Origin: Clostridia bacterium
GTDB lineage: Bacteria; Bacillota; DTU086
NCBI GenBank assembly: GCA_012523575.1
Contig: JAAYIF010000034.1
Coordinates: forward strand, 1 to 63,961
DNA length: 63,961 nt
Direction: 5' to 3'
Positions 27,016-35,255 of this stretch are shown piece after piece. Position 1 is the first letter of the stretch. Every line of letters starts with the position of its first letter. The position numbers and the translations under genes were made by a program. Under the pieces are notes generated by a model that was given only the letters and a program-made list of their open reading frames with translations, was not told the origin of the DNA and did no database searches.

Positions 27016-28083
27016 TTATTTTTTCAACAATATAAAGGTTTTAAACAACACTACAAAAAGCATTGGCAAACCGGCCCAACCGAAAAGGGAATATATTCCG
27101 CCGATTAACCGAGCAAATCCAATTTTGGAAAAGGGATAGGTTAAAAATATTGCCGCTATTCCCAGCACCTTGCCCCTCCCTGCCCCTCTTATGAAAGGCA
27201 AGGATTCAATCCTTCTTGTCAGCCCAAAAGCATTGGCCACAGCAGTAGTATACATTGATATCCAAAGGGCCAGAGCAAGAAAATATTTAAATAGGGGACT
27301 TATTTTTTCCCCTAAGCGCAACATTGGTATTTCATAGTGAAAAACCAAGTCCCAATTTTTTAAAACGGCGGTTCCCACAGCAAAGGCTAAAAAGCCTAAA
27401 CCCATCCCTCCTATTATACTTCCCAATACATCATCAGGGGTATTTTTTAATTCCAGGGAAGATAAAATTACTGCGGCTATTATCATATTATAAGAAACAT
27501 ATAAAAATGACGACGCCACCCAATTTTTAACCAGCATAAAATTAAAAGCCCCTCTGGGCCTCGCAGCTTCTAAAATTCCGTGGTCCCCCACGGCAATGGA
27601 AGCTGCAGATACCACTAAAATTACAACAAACATTAAAGGGACCAGGAATGAATTTATTCTTAAAACTCCCTCCCCTCCCCCAAGCACGGTGGCTGCAGTT
27701 AAGAGGGCAGTGATAAAATAGCCTATATTTTCTTCAATGCCCAGGTGCTCTGTAAATAATGCACCGCTTCCTGTAAACATAATGCAAAGACCCGCGGCCA
27801 AAAAAAGAGTGATGAGAATATCCATGATTAGGCCCGCCTTTTGGCCCAGCAAAATGGAAATAAATTCCCCGTAAGAACGCACCTCCATACAGCTTGCCAG
27901 ATAAATTACCACTGCCCCAAATAGGGCAAATAGAAATGCGGAAAGGACAATCCCCCAAAGGCCCTGGGGGCCAAATACTAAAAAAAATTGAATGATTTCC
28001 TGCCCTGAACAGAAGCCCGCCCCAACCACAGCACCCATATATGCACATCCGATTTTGAAGCTCCTTCGGCTTAAATGCAACAA
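27016..28083 (-). CDS. YkvI-family membrane protein
   Basis: The 355-residue protein has about ten membrane segments. The N-terminus KIGCAYMGAVVGAGFCSGQE (about residues 10-29) is the YkvI signature and resembles the unwound first helix of APC-type amino-acid transporters. Its substrate is unknown. The 130 bases before it are a short divergent spacer to yyaC. Confidence 0.82.
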   Translation of the reverse strand: MLHLSRRSFKIGCAYMGAVVGAGFCSGQEIIQFFLVFGPQGLWGIVLSAFLFALFGAVVIYLASCMEVRSYGEFISILLGQKAGLIMDILITLFLAAGLCIMFTGSGALFTEHLGIEENIGYFITALLTAATVLGGGEGVLRINSFLVPLMFVVILVVSAASIAVGDHGILEAARPRGAFNFMLVKNWVASSFLYVSYNMIIAAVILSSLELKNTPDDVLGSIIGGMGLGFLAFAVGTAVLKNWDLVFHYEIPMLRLGEKISPLFKYFLALALWISMYTTAVANAFGLTRRIESLPFIRGAGRGKVLGIAAIFLTYPFSKIGFARLIGGIYSLFGWAGLPMLFVVLFKTFILLKK

Positions 28084-28219
28084 TATTTTTCCTCCTAAAA
28101 AAACAACCTGTATAAAGAATACCTATTCAATAAAAGCAGAGCACTGAACCTAAAAGCGCATAAATTTTTTAAATTTAGTAAATAATTTAAGCATGCAAGT
28201 AAAACAGGAGGAAACAAGG

Positions 28220-28843
28220 ATGTCCGAATCTAATACCAAATCTCTGTTATCTAAAGAAGAAAGCCAGAAAATCTACTGCCATTATCAAGAACCAACGGCA
28301 GTACAAAAGCTGAGCAGCAGATTTGCCCAGCTTCTGCTGCAGATAAATCCAGGATTAATAAGGCCCGTTGTGGTTGTGGGAATTGGAACAGACCGCTGCA
28401 CAGGGGACTGCCTGGGACCGCTGGTGGGTACAAATCTTTTGGAAATGGGAGATGTAAAACCCATTGTTTACGGAACTTTGGAGGATCCTATCCACGCCAA
28501 TAACCTAAAAAAGAAAATAGAAGACATTAAAAGCAGGCATTTTAAACCCCTGATAGTAGCCGTTGATGCTTCCCTGGGAAGATCCACAAGCATCGGCAAG
28601 ATAACCCTTGCTCCCGGAGCTTTAAAACCCGGGGCGGGAGTAAATAAACAACTGCCGGAGGTGGGGGATATTCATTTCACGGGGATAATCAACGTGGGAG
28701 GATTCATGGAATATTTCGTCCTTCAAAACACCCGGCTGAGTTTGGTAATGAAAATGGCTCAAAAAATTTCCTTAAGCATTTATTATGGATACAAAAAGGC
28801 CCTTTCCTATAAAAAAGATTCCCAGGGGGACATGCTTTGGTAA
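28220..28843 (+). CDS. yyaC: Spore protease YyaC
   Basis: The protein has about 207 residues. It carries the GPR-like fold of the YyaC family: VVVGIGTDRCTGDCLGPLVG (about residues 52-71), YGTLEDPIHANNL and VAVDASLG. In Bacillus, YyaC is made in the spore compartment. ATG 28220 follows AGGAGG by 8 bases; an upstream ATG would lie before this SD. This is a clear sign that the organism sporulates. A terminator follows. Confidence 0.9.
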   Translation: MSESNTKSLLSKEESQKIYCHYQEPTAVQKLSSRFAQLLLQINPGLIRPVVVVGIGTDRCTGDCLGPLVGTNLLEMGDVKPIVYGTLEDPIHANNLKKKIEDIKSRHFKPLIVAVDASLGRSTSIGKITLAPGALKPGAGVNKQLPEVGDIHFTGIINVGGFMEYFVLQNTRLSLVMKMAQKISLSIYYGYKKALSYKKDSQGDMLW

Positions 28844-28894
28844 AAATCTGTCTTCCAAAGGCTATAAAAATACATAAAACAGTCTAAAATAAAA

Positions 28895-28920
28895 AAACCG
28901 CCCCTGCCGAGGCGGTTTTA
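28895..28920. terminator. Terminator after yyaC, left of element G
   Basis: AAACCGCC pairs with GGCGGTTT around a 7-9-base loop. The identical 26-base sequence recurs at 29184-29209 on the other side of the element. Confidence 0.85.
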
Positions 28921-29183
28921 GACTGTAGACAAAATACCTTAGCAAATCTAATGAGGTATCTGCTGCAGTTTGCGAAACGACTTAACGAACGCTGGCTAAC
29001 AGCTCTTGGCAAAGCGTAAGGCAAAACCGGGAGGCGCCAACAGGAGGTTGGCGCCAGCCCCAACCTGAGGCACGGATGCCGAATTTGGGGCGGTCCGGTT
29101 TTGCCTTTAAGCTTTGTTTAGAGATGTCCGGCGTGAGTTCTGGAGTGAGAAAACTGCAGCAAATAACGTTTGTCGACAGCCTG
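28921..29183 (+). repeat. Palindromic intergenic element, copy G (full length, flanked by 26-bp direct repeats)
   Basis: It is the best-preserved copy. The ends GACTGTAGACAAA and TTTGTCGACAGCCTG are inverted repeats. Inside are GTATCTGCTGCAGTTTGCG, TAACAGCTCTTGGCAAAGCG, inner arms GGCAAAACCGG and CCGGTTTTGCC, the central hairpin GGCGCCAAC-AGGAG-GTTGGCGCC, then GTCCGGCGTGAGTTC and AAACTGCAGCAAATA. The flanking 26-base direct repeats are themselves the terminator hairpin. Confidence 0.92.
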
Positions 29184-29209
29184 AAACCGCCCCTGCCGAG
29201 GCGGTTTTA
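29184..29209. terminator. Terminator right of element G, serving the leftward YkuS-like gene
   Basis: It is an exact 26-base copy of 28895-28920, and lies 5 bases beyond the stop of the UPF0180 gene. Confidence 0.85.
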
Positions 29210-29214
29210 TTACT

Positions 29215-29466
29215 TTAATGCAGGTTTTCAAAATATTCCTCAAGATCTTTTATGATTTCCCCCTGGGTTTTGCCTTCCGCACTGATTACGGGAACTTTTG
29301 TTTTAATATCTTCCATAAGCATCATGTTCTGATCCATACCGCTTATCACAACGGCTTCGGCCTTTTTAATATCCTCTTCTCCCAAGCCCACAACACTGTA
29401 GCCCCGGCCGGCCAGAGCTTCCTTTAGACCGCTTAAATCTTCATCAACGGCAATGATTCTGCCCAT
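29215..29466 (-). CDS. YkuS/UPF0180 family protein
   Basis: The 83-residue cytoplasmic protein has the family pattern IAVDEDLSGLKEALAGRGY, VVISGMDQNMMLMEDI and VPVISAEGKTQGEI. Its function is unknown. It is possibly co-transcribed with the phosphoribosyltransferase gene 34 bases upstream. Confidence 0.82.
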   Translation of the reverse strand: MGRIIAVDEDLSGLKEALAGRGYSVVGLGEEDIKKAEAVVISGMDQNMMLMEDIKTKVPVISAEGKTQGEIIKDLEEYFENLH

Positions 29467-29500
29467 GCTGCGTGCACCTCCAGCTTTTTTTCTTGTGCTA

Positions 29501-30136
29501 TTATTTCCACTTTTCCAAAATATTAATCACTTCTTCATCCGTTAGTTGATCAAAGTTCCCATAAAACTGGCCCACACTGTAAAAAACCTCAGGGATATGC
29601 AGAATAACGGTCCTTTGAACCCTTCTGGACAATTCCTTTGCGGTATCCTTAGGGGCCACCGGCACTGCCACAGTTATTTCCGCAACCCCCTGTTTCTTTA
29701 AAAACTCTATGGCCGCAAACATTGTATAACCCGTGGCTATCCCGTCGTCAACGAGAATGGCATGCTTGTCCCTGACATCCAAAGGCTTTCTTCCACGCCT
29801 GTAAAGCTCCATCCTACGCTTGATCTCACCCAGTTCCTTTTCAATTAGGGGTTTAAGCTCCTTTTCACTAAGCCCATACCACCACAAAAGCTGGTGGTTC
29901 AAAACTACGGAACCGTCGGGGGAAAGGGCACCAACGGCCAGTTCAGGGTTATCGGGCATACCGATTTTCCTGGGAACCACTACTTCCAGGGGTGCTTTCA
30001 GCTTTTCTGCCACAGGCTCGGCTACCGCAACCCCTCCCCTGGGCACAGCCACAACAACGGCATTGCTGTTTTCAAACTCTTTTAATTCCTCAGCCAGCCT
30101 TTTCCCCGCATCCTGCCTATGGGCAAAAAAAACCAT
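29501..30136 (-). CDS. Phosphoribosyltransferase-domain protein
   Basis: The protein has about 211 residues. The PRPP-binding loop reads AILVDDGIATGYTMFAAIEF (about residues 115-134). The N-terminal hood has NAVVVAVPRGGVAVAEPVA and LEVVVPRKIGMPDNPELAVG, as in the broad ComF/putative phosphoribosyltransferase group. The substrate is unknown. ATG 30136 has GGAGAGTG upstream; longer forms would read through the preceding terminator. Confidence 0.85.
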   Translation of the reverse strand: MVFFAHRQDAGKRLAEELKEFENSNAVVVAVPRGGVAVAEPVAEKLKAPLEVVVPRKIGMPDNPELAVGALSPDGSVVLNHQLLWWYGLSEKELKPLIEKELGEIKRRMELYRRGRKPLDVRDKHAILVDDGIATGYTMFAAIEFLKKQGVAEITVAVPVAPKDTAKELSRRVQRTVILHIPEVFYSVGQFYGNFDQLTDEEVINILEKWK

Positions 30137-30176
30137 AAAAATCACTCTCCGCTTAATATATAATTCCCAAAAAGAC

Positions 30177-30204
30177 AAAAAACTCCGCCAAAGCAGAGTT
30201 TTTT
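30177..30204. terminator. Terminator after the DUF4446 gene
   Basis: Stem AAAAAACTCTGC with GCGGAGTTTTTT (leftward reading) with T-runs on both strands. Confidence 0.8.
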
Positions 30205-30327
30205 GTTTTGAACATCTCTGCGCCTGTTGCCAAATTTTCGTATTCTTTCTCGAGCAGAGTGCACAGTTTCCACCTGTTGTTTTTCCTATGAGGCTTATTA
30301 TTTTCCAAAAACGCCATCCCAAAAAAA

Positions 30328-30786
30328 TTATTTCTCCATGGCCTTTCTGATAGCGGCAACCTCCTCACCACTTAGTTTATATCTGGAATCACCATTTACC
30401 ACAGGTTTCGCATATGTTCTGGTTTCATTTCTCCCATAAAGAGAAGTTATTACCACACCGCTTCCATGATCATCCAAAAGGGCCACAGAAAAGCTCAAAT
30501 CGCTACCCACATCTTTAAAGGCACTATACCTCTCCACCGCCACATGGCGCAGTGAAGTTTCAAGCTTATCTTCCAATTTCCTAAATTCCAATTTTATTTC
30601 TCCAAGGTCCTGGGGAAAATCCGGTATTTCAACGTCTTGAAGCTTCTTTACCTGCCTTTTAATATCCCTTATTTTTAGACCCATGACAATTAAAGCGGCA
30701 ACAAGAATCATTGTTAAAACAAAAAGAAAAAGCATTGCTAAATCCCAGTTCTGTTTTATAAGGTCTAAAATAAAGGAATAGTTCAT
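30328..30786 (-). CDS. DUF4446 family membrane-anchored protein
   Basis: The 152-residue protein has one N-terminal membrane helix (LAMLFLFVLTMILVAALIV, about residues 15-33), a coiled-coil stretch (IKRQVKKLQ; LEFRKLEDKLETSL), then the conserved RYSAFKDVGSDLSFSVALLD and SGVVITSLYGRNETRTYAKP. Families of this type often lie near parAB or the origin. The molecular role is unknown. Confidence 0.85.
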   Translation of the reverse strand: MNYSFILDLIKQNWDLAMLFLFVLTMILVAALIVMGLKIRDIKRQVKKLQDVEIPDFPQDLGEIKLEFRKLEDKLETSLRHVAVERYSAFKDVGSDLSFSVALLDDHGSGVVITSLYGRNETRTYAKPVVNGDSRYKLSGEEVAAIRKAMEK

Positions 30787-30930
30787 CTTCTAAGCACCTC
30801 AAAACCTGCGGTTTCAGTTTTATCCTTAAAGAAAGAATATAAAAAGCTAGTACTTTTATTCAACGAAAAAGGTCTTTTCCCTTCTTGCAACACTGTATTA
30901 TAGAGGAAAATGGCACCCTTTCATTTTTGT

Positions 30931-30960
30931 TTGACGTTTTTAAGGGCTATGTACTAATAT
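30931..30960 (+). promoter_or_regulatory. Predicted promoter upstream of larB
   Basis: TTGACG (30931-30936), 18 bases, TAATAT (30955-30960). The leader of about 95 bases contains a small CCCGGG-centred palindrome (about 31005-31030). Confidence 0.5.
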
Positions 30961-31064
30961 TAACTGAAGAAAAAAACTTTAAATTACCCAAAAACCCTCT
31001 GAACCCTCGGGCCTTAAACCCGGGAGTTTAACAGGCTTTTTCTCCAAGGAGGCTATATGCAGCA

Positions 31065-31820
31065 ATGGAAAATGAAGAGCTGCGCCGTCTTTTCTTAGAT
31101 GTAAAGGAAGGAAAAATGAGCATTGATGAAGCCGTGGACACCCTGAAATACCGCCCATACGAGGATTTGGGGTTTGCCAAAACGGACCATCACAGGGCCT
31201 TGCGCAAGGGAATGCCCGAAGTAATACTGGGTATGGGAAAATCCCCTGAAGAAGTGCAGAAAATTGCCCTTTCCCTTTGGGAAAAGGGAAGCAACGTGCT
31301 TATAACCCGGGCAGAGCCGGAACAATATCAGGCAGTGGTAAAAAAAATCCCTGAGGCGCGGTTTTATAAAAAACCCGGAATCATTGCCGCCCGGCGGACC
31401 AAAGCTCCCTGCCTGGGATGCGTAAGCGTAATAAGTGCGGGCACTTCGGACTTAAAGGTTGCCGAGGAAGCAGCGGTAACGCTGGAGTTTCTCGGGGTTA
31501 AGGTGAATCGTCTTTATGATGTGGGGGTAGCGGGAATTCACAGGCTTCTGGATAAAATTAAAGAAATAGAGTGCGGCCAGGTGATCGTTGCGGTGGCTGG
31601 TATGGACGGTGCCCTGCCCAGCGTCGTTGCAGGCATGGTGGATAAACCCGTGATAGCGGTACCCACAAGCATTGGGTACGGCGCCAGCTTCAACGGGCTG
31701 GCGGCACTGCTCACCATGCTCAACACCTGTGCCACCGGGGTGGGAGTTGTCAACATCGATAACGGCTTTGGAGCCGCAGCTCTAGCTTACTCAATAATCA
31801 AATCGGGGTGTAACAGGTGA
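31065..31820 (+). CDS. larB: Nickel-pincer cofactor biosynthesis protein LarB
   Basis: The 251-residue protein has a C-terminal AIR-carboxylase (PurE)-like domain: VISAGTSDLKVAEEAAVTLE (about residues 125-144), VAVAGMDGALPSVVAGMVDKP and GYGASFNGLAALLTMLN. LarB carboxylates nicotinic acid adenine dinucleotide in making the cofactor of lactate racemase and related racemases. ATG 31065 follows AAGGAGG. It overlaps larC by 4 bases. larE and larA are not in the window. Confidence 0.92.
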   Translation: MENEELRRLFLDVKEGKMSIDEAVDTLKYRPYEDLGFAKTDHHRALRKGMPEVILGMGKSPEEVQKIALSLWEKGSNVLITRAEPEQYQAVVKKIPEARFYKKPGIIAARRTKAPCLGCVSVISAGTSDLKVAEEAAVTLEFLGVKVNRLYDVGVAGIHRLLDKIKEIECGQVIVAVAGMDGALPSVVAGMVDKPVIAVPTSIGYGASFNGLAALLTMLNTCATGVGVVNIDNGFGAAALAYSIIKSGCNR

Positions 31821-33010
31821 AAACCGCATACATTGACTGCTTTTCGGGCGTAAGCGGGGATATGCTGCTGGGAGCCCTTTTGGATGTGGGAATTCCCTTA
31901 GAAGAATTGAAAAAAGGCCTTAACCTGCTCAATCTTTCGGGATATGAAATTAAACATGCAACAGTCAGCAAGAAGGGAATAAGGGCTTCCCGGGTGGAAG
32001 TGATGGCTGAAGAAAAGCAGCCCCCAAGACATCTAAAGGATATTGAGAACATAATAAAGGAAAGTTTTCTTCCCGAAAGGGTAAAGGAAACTTCCATAAG
32101 GGTTTTTTCAAAGCTGGCGGAGGCCGAGGCCAAAGTCCATGGAATTTCTGTTTCTAAAGTCCACTTCCACGAAGTGGGAGCAGTGGATGCCCTAGTGGAT
32201 GTGGTGGGCTCCGTTTACGGGTTTTACTATCTCAATGCAGAAAAAATTATTGCCTCACCCCTCCCCCTGGGAGGAGGAACGGTTAAATGCCAGCACGGAC
32301 TGCTACCCGTACCTGCTCCAGCAACCCTGGAACTGGTTAAGGGTGTTCCCCTGCGGGAAAGTCCCGGGGAAGGGGAATTGGTAACTCCCACGGGGGCCGC
32401 ACTGGTAACCACCCTGGCTGAAAATTTCGGTCCCATTCCCACCATGAAAATTATGAACTGTGGATACGGCGCCGGAAAAAGAGATCTTCCCCATCCCAAT
32501 GTTCTGCGCATTATTTTGGGTAAAACAGTTAAAGACAGCTTAAATGAAGAATGGGAACAGGAAACCATAGGCATCATAGAAGCAAACATAGATGATATGA
32601 ACCCGGAATTCTATACATACCTGGAGAAATTGATTTTTAAAGAAGGGGGCCTGGACTTCTACATTACGCCCGTTTTCATGAAAAAAAACAGGCCCGGAAC
32701 CAAACTTACGGTTCTAAGCCCCCCAAACCGGATGGAAGCACTAAGCCGGCTCATTTTAAGGGAAACCTCTACCTTTGGCTGCCGCATGAGAACGGAAAAA
32801 CGATATAAAGCTCGCTGGTCAGTCCTTAAAATAAAAACTCCCTATGGACATGTTGACGTGAAATACAGTCCGGAAACGGGCACACTTTCCCCGGAATATG
32901 CTCACTGTGAGGAGTTGGCAATAAAAACGGGAGTCCCCTTAAAAATCATTTATGATTCCGCAAAGGCTGAAGCGGTTAAATTTTTAAAAAAACCGGGCAA
33001 TAAACTATAA
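31817..33010 (+). CDS. larC: Nickel insertion protein LarC
   Basis: The 397-residue protein is DUF111-type: YIDCFSGVSGDMLLGALLDV at the start, KVHFHEVGAVDALVDVVGS (about residues 113-131), and C-terminal ETNIDDMNPE-like sequence (EANIDDMNPEFYTYL) with FMKKNRPGTKLTVL. It is a CTP-dependent cyclometallase that places Ni in the pincer cofactor. In Lactobacillus the two parts are joined by frameshifting; here they are one continuous frame. GTG 31817 is the start. Confidence 0.93.
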   Translation: MKTAYIDCFSGVSGDMLLGALLDVGIPLEELKKGLNLLNLSGYEIKHATVSKKGIRASRVEVMAEEKQPPRHLKDIENIIKESFLPERVKETSIRVFSKLAEAEAKVHGISVSKVHFHEVGAVDALVDVVGSVYGFYYLNAEKIIASPLPLGGGTVKCQHGLLPVPAPATLELVKGVPLRESPGEGELVTPTGAALVTTLAENFGPIPTMKIMNCGYGAGKRDLPHPNVLRIILGKTVKDSLNEEWEQETIGIIEANIDDMNPEFYTYLEKLIFKEGGLDFYITPVFMKKNRPGTKLTVLSPPNRMEALSRLILRETSTFGCRMRTEKRYKARWSVLKIKTPYGHVDVKYSPETGTLSPEYAHCEELAIKTGVPLKIIYDSAKAEAVKFLKKPGNKL

Positions 33011-33703
33011 CATTCCCAACGACTGAAAAATCACCCCTAAAATAAAGGCTGCCAAAATTCCCGGGAGAAGGTTTCCCACTTTTATTTCTTTTATCTCAAG
33101 GATTTTTAAGGCTATGCCCACTATCAGCAGTCCTCCCACGGCGTTCATTTCCGCCACAACTTCCTGAGACATAAACCTGCTGATCCACTGGGCTAAAAGG
33201 GTAATGCTTCCCTGATAAGCAATAACTGTAAGGGCCGAAAACGCCACTCCAATCCCCAGGGTTGAGCCCAAAACAATGGACATTACCCCGTCAAGCAGGG
33301 ATTTTGCAAAAAGGATGCTGTGATTGCCCGAAAGGCCGCTTTCCAGGGCTCCCATGACGGCCATGGCTCCCACGCAGTAGATTAAACTTCCGGTAACAAA
33401 TCCCTTGGCAAAATCCCCACCCCTTCCACCGGCGCTTAACTTTTCCTCAAGGGACCTTCCAAGACGGTCAAGGAATTCTTCTATGCCAATAATTTCACCA
33501 ACCAGGGCGCCTAAAAGAATACTCAACAGGACAATAATTATCTTATTAGTTTCCAGGGCCATGGTAAGCCCCACCAAAAGAACCCCCACCCCCAATCCCT
33601 GTAGAACCGTTGTTTTAATATTTTCGGAAAAGCCCTTTCCAAGGAGTCTGCCAATGAGGGTCCCCACAATTATGGACAGCGCATTTACAATGTTCCCCAG
33701 CAA
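33005..33703 (-). CDS. DUF554 family membrane protein
   Basis: The protein has about 232 residues and six to seven membrane segments. The N-terminus LGNIVNALSIIVGTLIGRLLG and CVGAMAVMGALESGLSGNHS (mid-protein) are typical of DUF554. Its function is unknown. I chose TTG 33703 since CGGAGG ends 8 bases upstream and the family begins there; an ATG at 33727 precedes the SD. It converges with larC with a 6-base overlap. Confidence 0.85.
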   Translation of the reverse strand: MLGNIVNALSIIVGTLIGRLLGKGFSENIKTTVLQGLGVGVLLVGLTMALETNKIIIVLLSILLGALVGEIIGIEEFLDRLGRSLEEKLSAGGRGGDFAKGFVTGSLIYCVGAMAVMGALESGLSGNHSILFAKSLLDGVMSIVLGSTLGIGVAFSALTVIAYQGSITLLAQWISRFMSQEVVAEMNAVGGLLIVGIALKILEIKEIKVGNLLPGILAAFILGVIFQSLGML

Positions 33704-33791
33704 GCTCAAAACCTCCGTTTTCAGCATGTAAAAATATATAAATATATAAATATATAAAATAATGACCGCCCGGATGCCGATCAGAAGAAAC

Positions 33792-34001
33792 CTATTCCAT
33801 AAAAGGAATCACTTCATCATCTATGCTGCTGTATTTGGGCTCCGTTTCAATTAGGCCGTGCTTTTTAAGCTCCGAAACCACCCCGTACATGGAAAGCTTC
33901 TTTTCCGGCGGCAGATCCCTTACAAAATCATTAATTTTTTTAGGATCCGCCTTGGCTTTAAAGGCAACACCGCCATATTTGATATATCTTTCCCTGCTCA
34001 A
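33792..34001 (-). CDS. Small basic protein, unknown
   Basis: It encodes 69 residues starting SRERYIKYGGVAFKAKADPK. It contains a plausible helical DNA- or protein-binding segment (PKKINDFVRDLPPEKKLSMYGVVSELKKHGLIE). I do not recognise a family. The TTG at 34001 is preceded by AGGAGG at 9 bases, which fixes the start. An AT-rich run made of repeated AAATATAT lies downstream (33728-33760). Confidence 0.6.
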   Translation of the reverse strand: MSRERYIKYGGVAFKAKADPKKINDFVRDLPPEKKLSMYGVVSELKKHGLIETEPKYSSIDDEVIPFME

Positions 34002-34093
34002 TTTTATTTTCCTCCTACTTTTTGCCTTAGTATTTGAATATTTTTTATTATTAATTCGGGACAACCGTGGGAGAAGAAGCTAATTGTAAATTT

Positions 34094-34292
34094 CAGAATT
34101 TAGACTAATAATCCTAGAGATATCTGCTGCGGTTTGAGAAAGACTTAATGAACGCCGGCTAACAGCTCTTGGCAAAGCGAGTATGTACGCTGGCGCCAGC
34201 CCTAATTGAGGCACGGACGCCGAATTTAGGGATGTCCAGTGTGAGTTCCAGAAGCGAAAAAACTGCAGCAGATACCCTTTGTCAACAGGCTG
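34094..34292 (+). repeat. Palindromic intergenic element, copy H
   Basis: TATCTGCTGCGGTTT at the left pairs with AAACTGCAGCAGATA at the right with one G-T pair. TAACAGCTCTTGGCAAAGCG is present, but the inner GGCAAAACCGG arm pair is deleted. It ends TTTGTCAACAGGCTG. A promoter lies directly to its right. Confidence 0.88.
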
Positions 34293-34303
34293 AATTTATC
34301 GTC

Positions 34304-34332
34304 TTGTGACCTGTGTTTTTTTCTGGTATAGT
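34304..34332 (+). promoter_or_regulatory. Predicted promoter of the small lipoprotein gene
   Basis: TTGTGA (34304-34309), 17 bases, TATAGT (34327-34332), starting 12 bases after element H. Confidence 0.6.
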
Positions 34333-34369
34333 AAAAAGCGCAGAATCAAAAATAAGGAGGTCTTATTTT

Positions 34370-34801
34370 TTGAAAAAATCACTGGCTGCACTTATTTTAT
34401 TTTTTCTTATTTTATCAGCCCTTGGCTGCACGGGATCCGATGGAAAAAAAGAGCCACAGATTTCCACAAACCAGGCCTTTTCATTACTTAAGGGCAACCT
34501 CGAATCCCTGATTCAGACCAATGAGGCCAAGGAAAATAAATCTATAAGCAAGTGGCACTGGAACTTTTTAACCGAAGGAGTTGTAAACAGTTCCAAAAGG
34601 ATCTCCAAGGCTTTGGAAAACGACCCCAGCGAGGAAGCCAAAATATTAAGGGACGTTGCTGAAAAAATAGTTACCCTCACCAGCATGTACAGCGAAGAAA
34701 TTAATAAGGGTAAACCTGCAGAAGATGCCCCATCACTGCTAAAGGAAATCCAGGAGGATCTGGATAAAGTTGAAGAGATAATAAGGAACAACCAGCAATA
34801 A
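34370..34801 (+). CDS. Small lipoprotein, unknown function
   Basis: The 143-residue protein has signal sequence KKSLAALILFFLILSALGCT with a lipobox ending at Cys20 and a helical, charged mature part (LLKGNLESLIQTNEAKENK; LLKEIQEDLDKVEEIIRNN). The start is TTG 34370, since AAGGAGG lies 9 bases upstream. It is immediately followed by a parS site, which overlaps nothing coding. Confidence 0.75.
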   Translation: MKKSLAALILFFLILSALGCTGSDGKKEPQISTNQAFSLLKGNLESLIQTNEAKENKSISKWHWNFLTEGVVNSSKRISKALENDPSEEAKILRDVAEKIVTLTSMYSEEINKGKPAEDAPSLLKEIQEDLDKVEEIIRNNQQ

Positions 34802-34804
34802 AAA

Positions 34805-34820
34805 TGTTTCACGTGAAACA
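34805..34820. other. parS: parS centromere site 1
   Basis: TGTTTCACGTGAAACA is a perfect 16-bp palindrome and an exact match to the ParB/Spo0J binding consensus, 435 bases from the parB stop codon. Confidence 0.95.
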
Positions 34821-34850
34821 TTAAGGAAGCATCTCAATCTGTTTCTCAAT

Positions 34851-35069
34851 ATACAGACAAGTCATCTAAGTAAATTTTATATTGACTCTGCTGCGGTTTG
34901 CGAGACGACTTAACGAACACCGATCAAACCGGGAGGTGTGAGTAAAAGATGAGCGCCAGCCATTCTATCGTATGGACGCCGATTTGGGGCAACCGGTTTT
35001 GTCCATAACACTGCGCTTTGAGATGTACGGCGTGAGTTTGCAAGTAAAGAAAACTGAAGCATAGAACCA
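34851..35069 (+). repeat. Palindromic intergenic element, copy I
   Basis: CAGACAAGTCATCTAAG, then CTCTGCTGCGGTTTGCGAGA, CGACTTAACGAACACCGATC, a central AGATGAGCGCCAGCC module, CGGTTTTGTCCATAACACTGCG, GTACGGCGTGAGTTTGCAAG and AAACTGAAGCATAG. The right end is degenerate. It sits between the two parS sites. Just after it, GATACTT-AAA-AAGTATC (about 35080-35096) forms a separate small palindrome. Confidence 0.85.
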
Positions 35070-35209
35070 CTAACGATACTTAAAAAGTATCTTTGTATAG
35101 TGAAATCATGAATAAGGCTAAATTTGCAGTAAATTTCCTTTCACTGTTGCAGAGCATAGGAATTATTTTCTTTAAGCCGAATAGTAAATAAAAAAGCTGA
35201 CAGCAAAAG

Positions 35210-35225
35210 TGTTTCACGTGAAACA
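35210..35225. other. parS: parS centromere site 2
   Basis: An exact second TGTTTCACGTGAAACA, 390 bases from site 1 and 31 bases from the parB stop. Confidence 0.95.
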
Positions 35226-35227
35226 TT

Positions 35228-35255
35228 AAAGGGAGCGGTTTTATCCGCTCCCTTT
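35228..35255. terminator. Terminator of the parAB operon
   Basis: AAAGGGAGCGG pairs with CCGCTCCCTTT around TTTTAT, abutting the parB stop. It is separated from parS site 2 by only 2 bases. Confidence 0.88.

Noticed and set aside
33005..33010. Overlap of larC and the DUF554 gene as an annotation error
   Set aside because: Both convergent frames are well supported by family sequence to their ends, so a 6-base tail-to-tail overlap is accepted.
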